From NCBI GenBank assembly GCA_032164245.1, contig JAVMKO010000021.1, forward strand, positions 12,344,285-12,408,284: a stretch of DNA of 64,000 bases, read 5' to 3'. Both the position numbers and the translations under genes were made by a program. Shown here piece after piece: positions 1 through 11,812 of the stretch; position 1 is the first letter of the stretch; every line of letters begins with the position of its first letter. The notes below the pieces were generated by a model. It ran no database searches, had not been told where the DNA came from, and saw nothing but the letters and a program-made list of their open reading frames with translations. The stretch comes from Sternotherus odoratus. Lineage: Eukaryota > Chordata > Testudines > Kinosternidae.

Positions 1-957
1 GGAATAGCAAGTAGAAGCCCTGGCCAAGATGGGAGTCTTATTGTGTTAACCACTGAATCACTGCACTTCCACGAGACATTTCCTGCCCCAAAGATCTTGC
101 AATCCAAATAGCCCAAGTAAGGCTGGTTATCCCCATTTTACAACCGGGAGCTGAGCACAGTGAGATTAAGTGACTTTCCTAAGGTCACCTGGGGAGATTG
201 TGGCAGACGGTTTGGAACCTGGATCTCTTGATGCCTAGTTGAGGGCCTTAGCTGTCAGCCCTTCCTTCTTCCGGGAAGCTGGCTGTTTCATTGGTAGACT
301 GAAGCCCTACCTGCCTCTCCCCGGTAAAGCCTTTCCCTTCTTGAATGTCTTTTTACAGTGGCAGCTGTTTGTGCTTCCTTCCCACACCCCAGAATCATCC
401 CCGGCACAGAAGGGGTGAATTTGTGAACCAAGGTGAAGAGCTGAAGGATGGGTCAAAAACATCCCAGTTCCCAGCTCTGCCCGGGGGAAGGAGAGCACCC
501 ATCCAGGAGAGAGGCGAGGGGGTCTAGCGCCGGGAGCAGGGACTTGCTTCTTTGGCCCTGGCTCACTGTGTGGATGGCTTCACCTGGCTGGGTCTTAGTG
601 TCCCCACTGGAAGGGCAGCTAATCCCTCTCCCTCTCCCCAGGGCTGCGTCTCCAGCAGCCAGTGTAAAAGCCTGGGACGTGACAAAGGGCTAGAGGTGCT
701 GCGGAAGGGGGAGCGGTTTCTTATTCCTGTAGCCCACCCATCAGCTTAGCCACTGGGAGACTCTACAGAAGACCTGCCCTTTCAAGGGCACGGGTGAGAC
801 GCAGATAGCAAGGCTCTGAGCTGTTAAAACAGGGGAGCCGGGAGAGAGGGAACGGCTGCTCGCACCACCTCAGCAGACGCCCTTTCCTTGCTGGCTTTTC
901 ACCCCATTTACTGGCATGCAGGCAGGAACAGCGGGGAGAGCCCCAGCCATTACGGCT
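1..957. other. Intergenic, no gene seen
   Basis: GC-moderate sequence beyond the CLSPN 3' end. Short open frames lack homology or codon structure I can recognise. Contains one MIR-like fragment near 118-245. Confidence 0.5.
118..245 (-). repeat. MIR-like SINE fragment
   Basis: Shows the antisense MIR core: ATCCCCATTTTACA, then AAGTGACTTTCCTAAGGTCA. Old and diverged. Confidence 0.65.
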
Positions 958-1025
958 CCTGGAGGGTATTTAGCATAAATTATTTCATTATAAATTAGCC
1001 TGTTAGCCGGCCATATTCTGGAGCA
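955..1025. promoter_or_regulatory. AT-rich candidate conserved non-coding element
   Basis: Compact block with TTTAGCATAAATTATTTCAT and a nearby ATAAATTAG, homeodomain-like TAAT cores inside GC-richer flanks. Looks like developmental enhancer sequence, but this is an impression from composition and needs alignment. Confidence 0.25.
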
Positions 1026-1424
1026 CAGGTCAGGTTCTCAGGGGAATGTCAGCGGCAATTAGCAGCCTAATGACCTCTTTCCTTTGGGAGGAGGGGGACC
1101 AGGAGAGTCTGCACCGGTCCAGGCCTGTTTCAGATGCTACGTCTTTGCCAGGTGAAAAGGTGAAGCATGTAACCCATGGATGGAGCCTCCCCTTTCCCCT
1201 GATCCAACGCTTTTTCTGTTCTTCCCCTCCTGGCATTTCATCGTCCTGCTCACGGACCGCGGCCTGTTCCTGTACCACTTTGCGTCACTACAACAGTGTC
1301 TTCCACATGCTTTGCCGGATAATTCGGCCCCGCCCATGTGCTGCCGAGGGGTCGGCCCTTAGGCTAGGTACATATCACTAATGCCACGGTGATAGGGACC
1401 TTGAGAACACGAGGGATGAATTGT

Positions 1425-1500
1425 CATTTTATCCCCATTTCACAGTTGGGTAAATCAAGTCCCAGAGACCTGAACTCAGGGATAATATGAATGATGCTGC
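1425..1500 (-). repeat. MIR-like SINE fragment
   Basis: TTATCCCCATTTCACAGTTG followed by a degraded continuation, antisense MIR core. Confidence 0.55.
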
Positions 1501-1619
1501 AATTAACAGACCAGGGTGAACTGGTGAAACTTACCACAAGCGAAGTGTTAGCGATAGCAAGAAAAGGAACAGGAGGAAGATGTCATATAAAGTAAGTACT
1601 TCAGGCTAGCTGCAGTTAG

Positions 1620-1800
1620 CACACAGGCCTGGCAGTAAGGAGATCCTGCCATTGACTTGCTAAGTGACCTCAGGGACAAATGCTGCTTATGCCAGTTGAG
1701 ACTATAGCCCAGTCTTTCTCCCTGCCCCTGCCTGGAAAACAGGACAAAAATACCCACTTTTGTAAGGTGCTTTGAGATCCAGGGATGAAATGCATCCAGG
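1620..1800 (+). repeat. MIR-like SINE fragment
   Basis: Sense orientation: a TGACCT segment, GGAAAACAGGACAAAAATAC, and the tail AAGGTGCTTTGAGATC. Confidence 0.55.
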
Positions 1801-1914
1801 GGTCTGAATATATTTATTATTATCCTAAAAGTGGAAAGACCAACAACTGAGACAAGAGTTTAGCAGGACTCAAACAAGGCTTAGACTTGGGTATAGATGA
1901 CTAGAGATTCATAG

Positions 1915-2030
1915 AGACAAGGTGGGTGAGTTAATATGTTTTATTGGACCGACTTCTGTTGGTGGAGACAAGCTTTAGAGCTCCACAGAGCTCTTCTGCG
2001 GGTCAGAGTATCAGAGTAAGGATTCAAAAA
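1915..2030 (+). repeat. Dispersed chelonian-type repeat copy
   Basis: Contains TTTTATTGGACCGACTTCTG and ACAGAGCTCTTCTGCGGGTC. A related copy is at 35850-35975, and inverted pieces are near 5285 and 5457. Family name not known to me. Confidence 0.55.
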
Positions 2031-2084
2031 TAAACAAGAGTTCGGCAAGGGCTCTAAATCCCCATGCTTCAGAGCCTAAAACCA

Positions 2085-2275
2085 CCTCTTACTAAGTGGT
2101 CAGGAGGAAACTTTTATTGAGAGCAGGTTATCCCACAACTGCTGGGTTTCTTGCACCTGGCCCTGAAGCAGCTCTAGCCAGCCTGTGTTGGAGACAGGAT
2201 ACTGAACTCGATGGACCCTGGTCCTGTCGGGTTTGGCAAGTCCCATGATGGGGGAAAATCCCCCTTTTCTGTGTT
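2085..2275 (+). repeat. CR1 LINE 3' end fragment
   Basis: GTTGGAGACAGGATACTGAA followed by CTCGATGGACC matches the usual CR1 3' end. No coding part remains. Confidence 0.7.
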
Positions 2276-4944
2276 TCACACCCTGAGAAGATCTTGGTGG
2301 ATAAGATGCTGGCTGGAGAGAACTTCTAGGGTTCTTTTGTTGAATTGTGTAATTCTTATGAATATTCACACCCGTGTCAGGGAGAGAAGGCTCGTTCCCT
2401 AATGGCAGGATATCAGTTGGAACATCATCTAATTGATTACTTGGAAATTGCTCTTGGTGGAAAGGGAAGGCCTCTTTTCACTCTCAAGGAATTAATTTTG
2501 CTAGAGACATTCTTTGCTCTGCTCAATTAATCTTGTTCAAGGGATGTAATTTTAGTTAGCACTTCACACTAAGATACCGGAGGAAGGAGTTGTTTGATAC
2601 GAGGAAGATTAGGTAATGATGGGGTAATGGAGGTTTGTTACCCTGGCAAGAGGCTGTGTGGCCCAGTGCCGAATGAGCCAGGCTAGCAAGGCTGGGGAAA
2701 ATCGTTGGAGTCTTTAAGGTGGTGGTGATTACCTCCGATGATTGGCTAATATGTGTATAGCCTACTGGTATAACAGCACGTCTCCCCATCTGTCAAGGGG
2801 CCTGTGTTATCCGGGGGGCAAGCTAGATGATTCCAGTGGTCCGAGCTGGCCTTGGAATCTAGCAATCCATGGCCCTGCTCCCCAGCTCCCTGTACAGCAC
2901 AGAATGCAAACCCGAAATCAGCCCAACATGCTAGATAAGGACCCCATCTTGCAATCTCATTCTGCAAGCAACTGAAGGCTACTCACGAGAGCCTGCAGAC
3001 TTATTGCAGTTTGAGTTGCTTAGTCTGATGCAGTTTAAACCTGTTCCTAAACAAGCTAAACTGACGTAAACCTGGTTTAACCTGAAGCATCCACACTGCC
3101 CTTCCCCCAGTTTAAATTACAGTACATCTGAAGTGGAATCAGTGCAGGTCTGTGTGCAGAGAAGCATTTAGAGCTGGCAGGATCGGGCCCTGAAATTGTA
3201 AAATCTCTAGAGCTTGGAATGGCGTCTTCTGCTAGTGTCCTGTGCTCTAAGTAATAATCACGTAGGAGCGCTCCAGACAAAAAATCTGAAGACAGGGTAC
3301 ATGCAGATAAATCTTAGTCAGTCATTAGTAAGAAACAGATACACACACAATGCCCAATGCATGTAAAGCTACTAACAAGATGTATGCAGCTAATAAATGC
3401 TTTATAAAGTTTGCATGAAACTCCTAGTGACCTGCCTTGGAAATGCTTTAGATTAGCTGCCCGGGTTGCTTTCCAGAAGCTGTCTGTATCCACTGCAGGT
3501 CCTCTTGGAGGAATCAACCAATAAACTGCAGACACAAAGGATTGCGACTGAACTCGAGCAGTTAAAGCTACTCACGCAAAGATGGGCCTCCCCCATCTCC
3601 AACGCCGGCAGCTGGCTTTGTGGGACGTAATCCCCCTTCCTCTTCAGAAGGAGGTGCAGACGGGGGGTTGCGGGGAGCAACTCCACAACAATTGCTGCCT
3701 TTTCTATACCGGCTATTGACCGTCTAAATCGTTCTTTGGTGATTACAATATAAATATAGCTTTTCATGGAGTAAAGGCCTTTTATGGGATCCACACACAC
3801 TTAACCACTTAACCCCAGGGACAAAAAGAGCAGTGAATTAGCTGTTCAGAGGCCGCTCGTGCAGAAAGGCAAGGCCTCAATAGGATTTGGGGAGCTTGGT
3901 GTATCAATTGCTATGCTTCAGAAGTTGCCAATGGGGGTTTTGGAGTCAGAGCATGTGCCAATAAGGGTCGGGTGGATATGGATGGGGTATCAAAAAAAGC
4001 AGCTGCTTCCTTTTAATAAAACAATGATTTATTCATCATGGCAGGGAGAGCAGGGGGGGAGGAATCCATTGCAGAGCATCCGGATGGCCCAGCCACTTAA
4101 TGCCATCAGCGTTCCTTTTCTTTGGACACTGAGGAACCAAATGCTCCTGGGATTGTTATGAGACAAGGAGCCGTAATAGAGATGGACTGAATTGAACCCT
4201 GCCCGTGAGCGCGTTCAATGAAACAGCTTCCGGCGCAGAGGTGAGCCTGGCTGACGGTGGTAGGACCAGAATCCAAACATCGCCCCCGGTGCAGGAGGAC
4301 CGGGGTCTGGTGCTATGGACAGTGACTTACGCCAACAAGCCTGGATGTGGATTGGGCTCCAGACTGGAACATCTCTTAACCTGGAGGGAAGAGTCGGGAT
4401 TTGCTGTCCCAGACGGGGACGCTCCCTGGTAGAGACGCAGAAATGAGCGTGGTTCTGGGTAGCGCAATGCACAGCCTGCACGCTTACCTGCAGCCTGTGG
4501 GGAGGAAGGACGGTCACAGGTCTGGCAGGTGCGGTTCCCAGCTCTGGCACAGATGCCGTGTGCCTTAAACAAGTCACCCAGGGGTGTGTGATGAGGACAG
4601 ACTCATCCAGGACAAGCCAGGAGACCCAAGGTCCCTTGGAAGGACTCAGACTCGTCTATGCCCCGTATTACTTCTTTTCCAAGGCTCCTGACTCCTTTGG
4701 CTAAGTCCAGGTCTGGGATCTGTGGCTCTTTGGGGCGGTGGGGGGAGTGAGCAGTTGGGTCCCACGGGGAAGCAGTTGTACAGCAGAGATGGCCGTACAG
4801 TAGAGCCTTCAGCAAGGGAGAGGGTTGGAGCTGCTAGTGCCCATCAGCTTCCTTGTGCCCAGAGATGCTCCCCGCACCCTGCTCTCCAGCTCGGTTAGCA
4901 GCTCATGGAAATCCCAGGCGATGCTCAGGAGGCGAGCGTGTTGT
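2276..4944. other. Intergenic, no gene seen
   Basis: Unique-looking and old repeat-like sequence. Part near 2990-3140 (repeated GTTTAAAC and GTTTAACC pieces) may be a degraded DNA-transposon derivative. No supported coding exon. Confidence 0.4.
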
Positions 4945-5080
4945 GCTGGGATTCAGAACAGCTGACCTGCCAGTGATCCTGGGCAGCATGAACGAGTCAT
5001 CTTCTGCCTCAGTTTCCCCTGTTACCCTTGATCTGCCTTGTCTATTTCGATGGCTCACACTTTGAGGCAGGGAGGCAGGG
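4945..5080 (+). repeat. MIR-like SINE fragment
   Basis: TTCTGCCTCAGTTTCCCCTG in sense MIR orientation within a diverged copy. Confidence 0.5.
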
Positions 5081-5209
5081 CACTCTGTTTGGAGGAGCCT
5101 GGCTTGCTCCTGATTTTCTTCCACAGTCACTGCTAATTAGAGTGGGATTTGGCTTGTGCATCTTGAGTCCTTCCCCACCTTAGGCTGTGGGATCCCAATG
5201 ATAAAATGA

Positions 5210-5480
5210 CCCTTCCCCCTGCTGCGCGGTGCAGCTGTAGCTGCGTCAGCCCCAGGATATCAGGAGACAAGGCAGGAGAGGGAATGTCTTTTATTGGACC
5301 AGGTCTACCTTGAATGGTCCCTTATGATCTGTGCTGACTCCTCATGCCAAACGATCTGTTCCAGCTTGCAATTAGCTGTGACGCTGGGGGCACCTTTCCC
5401 ACAAGAAGCCTGGCGTGACTCGAAACCTGGTCTCTCTCTCTCTCTCCCCAACAGAAGTTGGTCCAATAAAAGATTGTCTC
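5210..5480. repeat. Inverted pair of dispersed-repeat fragments
   Basis: TCTTTTATTGGACCAGG at 5288 and TTGGTCCAATAAAAGA near 5459 are inverted copies of the same repeat core as at 1915-2030. The open frames of 189 and 205 codons overlapping here have no recognisable homology. Confidence 0.45.
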
Positions 5481-7377
5481 TCCCATCCTCTCCCAAGCCC
5501 CCAGCCCCAGTGTTTGGCATCAGGAGGCCAGCCAAGTGCTCAGTCCACGGTGCACTGGGCCAAGCTCGCTCTGTGCCTCCTACCCAGACCCCGTGCATAG
5601 AGCCCGGACTCCCGAGCCGGGAGGTTAAAGAGTTCAGACGGATGCTGCTGCTTCTCTGTGCTGCCCCCATCGTCTCCCCTTTCAGCACCCGTCTCATTCC
5701 CGGCAGATGCCTTGACAGCCCGATTTGTGACCCCCACAGGCACAGCGGTGTAAGCTCCCCTCCTGTAGATGGCCCAAGGGAAATGCTGGCAGGAGGCAAC
5801 CTGCTGCCTCTCTCTGGGAACTGGTGCATAGGCAAAGGGAGCTGGGGGACAGCAAGCTTCTGACTCGTTGCAAATGCATCCACTTCATTACAGTGCACTG
5901 CAGCCCCTTGGTTCCCCGTCACCGACTGAAGAGCCAGGCAGCAGGCAGAGTGACAGTGTCAGTAATTAGAGAAAAGAAGTTTGCAGGCAGCGGGTGCCTC
6001 CAGCACCGATCTCACAATACTGCCAAGGCCTCCCACGTATATGACCTGCAGACGATCTGAGAGGATTCCTCCTGTGCTGGCAGAGTGGGGGTCTTCGGGA
6101 ACCTCAGCTTGAAAAAGAAATTGCTGCCCTGCTCCTGGGAAGAATCTCTGGCCCTGGTCCTCCCCTTAGACCAGTTTCCCTGGAATTACTCCTGATCTAC
6201 ACTGGTGGGAGAGAAGAATCAGGCCCGCTGTATTTATTAAAGCCCCTACACACAGTTCCTCAAGGAGTCCATCCCACACCCAGTCACGCTAGAAGTTGAC
6301 CAGACCAGGCCATGTTTGTCAGCAATAAAAATTCACGGGCCCAGGAGGCCTGAAGCTTTGGTGACACCAGACCTGCTGGGGCCTTCCTCCTGCAGCAAAC
6401 ACAACGCTCCCCTACACACCCTCCGGCCACCCACAAGTGTCCATCCCACCGCTGACACCCATACGCTGACCTTGGTGCTGCTGCCCTAAGTAACAGCCTG
6501 AAGGGGTCGAGTTATCCCTGGCCATAGAACCAGACCTGAGCTGAGCTACAGAACTGAAAAGCAGCCGCAGTTTGGGCAGGTGAGACACACGTCAGTTCCT
6601 GCCCCTCCTGTCCAGCCTGGGAAAAAGAAGGGCCACCAATGGGATTTCACTGACGTCTCGAGAAGCTTAAGCAGAGGCGCTCAAGTCAGGCTGGGGCCCT
6701 ATTTTTAGCCCCACGCAGATGGAAGGATAAAGGGGGTCATGAATGGAAATGAAAGACAAACAAACGCTGAGCAGATGTTGGAAGAGGTGCCTTCCCGCTC
6801 TCGGGATGTGCGCGCGCCCGGAGAGCCGGAGCAAAGAGGCACCACCGGGGTCAATCCCAGAGCAGGAACGTGGGAGCTTCATGGGAACGGAGGAGCCAGG
6901 ACACCAGCTTTCTGGGCCAGGCTGGAGAGAGGCTAATGGGGCTTAGCAACCCTAAAACAGGTGAACTCATCCTCCTGCCAAATATGCAGCCGATCCCGCA
7001 CCAACAGGCAGTTGGCCAGCAGCTACTCTGCTTCCTTCCTTCTTCCCAGCTCCCTCGGCCCATGGAACCCAGAACCCAAGTCTCATCTCTCTGGTGTGAG
7101 GACAGCTATAGAAAAAGAAATGGAAGGGGGGGGGCTAGCTAGCAGTGGCATTGCTTATCAGCTTGGTCTCCATGCCCCGATAAGAGTGCACAAGAGGAGG
7201 AATTCCCAGGGAGACGTGTACCCTTTGATGAGGTACTTGGCCAATGCAGCCTCCTTGCCTAATGTAATCTTGTCAGAGCACAGTCTGAGAGCTTTGAACA
7301 TTCCCATGATGCCTCAGGGCGGACTCAGTCACCAATTTGTCAGAGGGAGAATGGTTTGGCAGCTGAAGCACGGGAGA
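5481..7377. other. Intergenic, no gene seen
   Basis: GC-moderate sequence with short chance frames. The segment near 6150-6240 resembles an old amniote repeat. Nothing else supported. Confidence 0.4.
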
Positions 7378-7500
7378 GAGGGTATCAGGACTCCTGGGTT
7401 CTATCCCCCGGATCTGCCACTCATTCTTTTGGGCAGGTCACTGAGCCTCAGTTTCCCCCCTAGAAAATGCAAATAGAGATCCGGACCCCAATCTGCCAAG
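7378..7500 (+). repeat. MIR-like SINE fragment
   Basis: GACTCCTGGGTTCTATCCCC, then GAGCCTCAGTTTCCCCCCTA and AAAATGCAAATAGAGATC, sense orientation. Confidence 0.7.
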
Positions 7501-9447
7501 GAGTAAATGCCTGAGCTCATCAGCTAGAACTTGGCAGGCCTTAAAGGGAGAGAACGTGTGCCTAGGATTGCGTTTGCTCCTAGTGTGGCCACAAGCCAGT
7601 GGAAAGAAAAGCCCCCAAGTAAAGCAGGGATACTGGGCGGCTGTTCCCCCTTCAGCCAGAGCGCGACTGACTGGGCCAATGGGAGACACGCCTACTCCAC
7701 ATCACTAGGGCATTCAAGTCCATGCATAGGAAGCAGCAAACCTCCAACGTGCCTCAGAGAGACTCAGCCACTCGGGAAGGGAAGCTCTGCGCGGGCCTCT
7801 CTATTCAAAGGGGGGCAGAGGGACACGGGATTGGAAGGCTGATGCCGGGGGTGCTTTCGGGCGGGGAGAATACAGGGGCTGCTCTGTGTAGCTGAGAGGG
7901 GCTTGGGTGGGGGAAGAGGCAGCTCAACACACGCAACAGTTTTTACGAACAGCCTTGAAGTAATCAGTTAGGTTATAAACGTTCCTGGGTCTGTGCTTTA
8001 AACAGTCCCTAACGAACTGCGCCCTGGGCCCGGCTGGCAGCTCGTGCATTGGCTCCCAACTGAAAATCATTGCAGTGCCCCAGGAAGCCTGATGGGTGGA
8101 AAATTTTAACAAGAGCCCGGGGAAGCCTGGTTTGGTGACAAGCTATGGGGAGAGCACAGGAGACAGTTTGGGGGTTGCTGAACTCTATTCTCACCTACCC
8201 CCACCCTTGGCATGTCCCCTGGCCTGCCCCTCTCTCCAGGAAAAACACCTGTTTTCCCAGCCCTGGGGAGGCAGAGGGAGAGCAGGAGGCTGCAGAGAGA
8301 GCAAGAGAGGCAAGAAAAGGGGACAGCTGAGGGTGGTGGGGAAGAGAGAAAGGGGCATGTTCCCGCGTATGGGGAAGAGCAGGATGCCCGGGGCTGGGAC
8401 TGGGGACAACCAACAGGTGCCCAGCACCACGTGGGCAGAGTGCGAACCCACTGCTGCTAGTGTGAGTCACAGGTTCGAACCCCGCCATGTCTGAGAGGGT
8501 TCAGAACCAAGCCAATGTGTCCATCCAACCTGTCGATAGCTATGACTAGATAAACAGATACATGGCACAGGCAACACACGCACAACGCACTCACACACAC
8601 ACACACAGTCTATTTACACACACAAAGAGAGAATTAGCTTTCCGATGCTACTGCAATCTTTTTCCATTTGTTTCCAGATCCCACCCAAAGCCTTCCACCC
8701 ACACCATCTCTGGGAAGTCCCCTTGCTTCTTATCTCTGGGATGTGTTTGATCCAGTCTCTGTCTCTCCGTCAGTCTAACTCATGCAGCCTAAAGATGGAT
8801 TCTGGGATCTCCGGGGTGCTGTGCATACAAGCTTACCGGAAGAGGACAGAGCGAGGTCCCTGTTCCAGCCACACGCAGCCCTTAGCAGCCAGCTTAAAGT
8901 GTCCATTGTGGGGGAAGAGGGAGAGAAAAGTCCTTAACAATCCTTTATTACAGCAGCAAGTGCATTGACTTCCTGGTCAGTAGCAAGTCTGCTGGCTGCA
9001 TTAACTCCCGTGCCTGTGCCAGGTATAGAACAATGTGCCAGTCAGTAACTGCTGTTGGATGGTATTTGTGTTTAATTCCTCAGGGAATCTTAATTCCCTC
9101 TGCCAGGGTTACTGTGCACTGGTGAACCCAAGAGACTACGGGCACTCTGTGCAGTGGAAGTTCCTCAGTAAAGGCGTAAGATAGCCCATGGCATCAGGAC
9201 AGAATTGGAAGATGCTTCTCCTCAGATTCCTGTCCAGGATTTTAGAACAACGAAAGAAAGGCTCCACTCCAGAGAATCCCACGGGGAAGCGGCTTGGGGC
9301 GTTAAGACATTTAGTGGGGTGGCTGATGCAATGCAGACCTGGTTCTTAAAGCTCAGTTATAGACCTTGCTATTGAGGTTCTGTGCATCGATTTAAGGAGA
9401 CCTCAGTCACGTGAGGCAACATAGCAGGAGCCAAAGGGGCAAATAAC
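7501..9447. other. Intergenic, no gene seen
   Basis: No supported exon. Holds a short CA-rich stretch near 8586-8625. A B-box-like GGTTCGAACCCC at 8470 has no tRNA around it. Confidence 0.4.
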
Positions 9448-9535
9448 TTTGGAACATATGAATTGCCATATTGGATCAGACCCACAGTCCAGCTAGCCCT
9501 GGGCTGGGGTGGTCACTAGGGCCAGGAATGGTCAC
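9448..9535 (-). repeat. CR1 LINE 3' end fragment
   Basis: AATTGCCATATTGGATCAGA and CCACAGTCCAGCTAGCCC are the antisense of the CR1 3' end. Confidence 0.6.
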
Positions 9536-10744
9536 TAGGTTTTTGGCATGCCCAACTTCTGCTCCAACCAGAAACGCCAGCCAAAGGGTTCTGCTCGCAG
9601 GTGTTTGGCAAGAGTAACAGACAACACCTAGGATGAAAAATGAAAACTAAAAGAAAAGTCACCCCAACAACTTCAAACCTGAAACAAGGGTTCAGGACCT
9701 CTCTGCCAGATGATTATGATCTAATCTAGTTTGACCGTTCCTAATTTTGTCCTTTGCAGATGTTCTGATGCCTTGGCCAACCGTGTTGCCCCATCAAAGC
9801 TTTTCAGCCTCATTTTTGTCAATATAAGAGAAATACACTGGCCAACTCTCTTGGGCTAAGGCTAAGGGATGTTTCTGTGCACTCGTGCAGAGCTTTGCTG
9901 TCACCCCACGGACTGGGGGAGAAGGCGCTGTTCCTGCCAGATGTATTATCATACTTTTTGGCTCATGTAATATATTTCCCAAAGAACACACACACAGAGC
10001 AAGCAAGATCACAGAGCTAAGGCTACCATAATAAGGCCAGATCAGGCTGTGATATCATTCTCCCATGAGGACCTGCTCATGGATTGATATTCCAAGACCA
10101 CAGGCCTCACAGAAAGCACAATGGGGAACACATGTTGGCTTTAATCGACTGTTGCTTTAATTATCCTCTTTATATTATGTGACCATATTTTTCTATGTTG
10201 CATTTGTTCTGAGCTGTCGGCTAATTTGGCCTCCATTGTTGTGAATCTAGAAGGTGTGCGCCCCACTACCTAATAGCTGTAAGTTATGGTCAAGTATTAT
10301 CTACAGCCAAGGATGCCTCTTGTCCCCTCGGGGAAGGATAAGGGAAAGTCTTCAGGGCCAGAAGTCTCTCTGTGGGATAATGGCGAGTCCAGCTGGCTAT
10401 TGCAGTAATAGTGAGCTGTAGCAATATACTTGACTTTCCTACAGTGCCTCCCCTCAGAGGGTCTCAGTGAACACAAATGACCCTGGCAGTCTGGTACTTA
10501 TTGTTCTCTCTTCTGGCACCATCTCCCAAGCGGATGCCAGCGTTGGTCCTCTGCTGCTTGGTAGCGGATGTCCGGGGTCCTCCAGGTTGGCCTCCCGTTG
10601 CAGGGGAAATCAGTGTTGTGCATTCTGAGTAGGTTGGAAGTGTAGTTTGTTTTCATTTCACATGTACAGATCAGTTCCCAAGACTGAGCATTCGTCTGCA
10701 CCGTAAGAATTAGGAAGAAACTCCCTCTGGTGTATAACAATAGC
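9536..10744. other. Intergenic, no gene seen
   Basis: No supported exon, RNA gene or clear repeat. Confidence 0.35.
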
Positions 10745-10865
10745 AGGCCCACTTTGCTGCGGACTAAACGGAAACACAGAAAAGTGAAGTGACTCACTGA
10801 AGACGACGCAGCAAGTAAGAGACAGGCATGTGTCTAGACTCTCAGTCCTCTTCTCTAACGACTGG
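10745..10865 (-). repeat. MIR-like SINE fragment
   Basis: ACGGAAACACAGAAAAGTGA, then AAGTGACTCACTG, antisense MIR core, diverged. Confidence 0.5.
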
Positions 10866-11734
10866 ACAACAGGCCCCAAAAAGCAGAGAGGAGGTGCAAA
10901 TCGGTGAGCTGCTCAGAGCATTTAAATCATACAAATCACCGCCTTCCTGTCACCATTACAACCCAGTGAGGCCTTTTGGGTCTCAGTATCGGTGCATTTT
11001 GTTGGTCTTCCCCGTCTGCATTAAAGAAGAATTGACGTCCACTGGAGCTATTGGCCTGTTCCGTGCTGAGGTGTAGTGCAGCCGGGGAGTGTTAAGCAGG
11101 TTAAAATTACTGGCGACGACCATGCACTGCAGAGAGAGCTTTACAATAAACGCCGGGCAGGGCCAGCTTGTGTGGCCCCAATGGCAGCAGAGAGGGGGTG
11201 ATTGACAGGCCTGTTAATCCCAGGGAGGGCCTGATTGACAGCTGCTGTGGCCAATGCCCAGGGCCTTTTTACATCCCACTGAGGTGAAATATTCGGTTAG
11301 AGAAGAGCTTGTCCCCAGAGGGGCATTGAGGACCTTTACCCTGTTTTCTCCCCCCCCCCACCTCCATCCCCCTGCCTTAGCCAGGTGTTGAAAGGTCCCC
11401 GCTTCTGCTGAACCCCACGCCCGGCCAAAGGGGGTTCATGGGATACAGAGATCTGGAAAACTCCTTGCCTTGCTGGTGTATAAGAAAGTGATGCTAGTGA
11501 CTGCAGCAAACACAAAATATTTGTGGGCAGTATTTATTGTAAACCTCGGTCCCCTCCCGCCGTTCATGCCCTGCTCCTTTGTAGTGCCCCGAAATCAAAT
11601 GGGCTGCACTTGTTCTTTCCTCTGCTTGCAGGTTTAGGAGCCGGGGAAGGGGAATATATAGCAGGGTGTCGAGTTTGGGGGTTTTCCTCTTGACATTCTT
11701 TACTGTGAAATGGCTGGACAGTGTCTTGGTGGCG

Positions 11735-11736
<2 letters not shown>
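10866..11736. other. Intergenic, no gene seen; one candidate conserved block near 11096-11165
   Basis: The block with TTAAAATTACTGGCGACGAC and TTTACAATAAACGCC resembles conserved enhancer sequence by eye. No exon is supported. Confidence 0.25.

Positions 11737-11810
<74 letters not shown>
11737..11810 (+). repeat. (GT)n microsatellite
   Basis: About 37 uninterrupted GT units. The CA complement accounts for the histidine/threonine run in the overlapping minus-strand open frame, which is not a gene. Confidence 0.97.

Positions 11811-11812
<2 letters not shown>

Noticed and set aside
5294..5922. Overlapping 189- and 205-codon open frames on both strands
   Set aside because: No recognisable domain, overlap in opposite strands, and the region includes inverted fragments of a dispersed repeat.
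8440..8500. B-box-like GGTTCGAACCCC, possible tRNA
   Set aside because: No A box at the right distance and no cloverleaf arms could be formed by eye.
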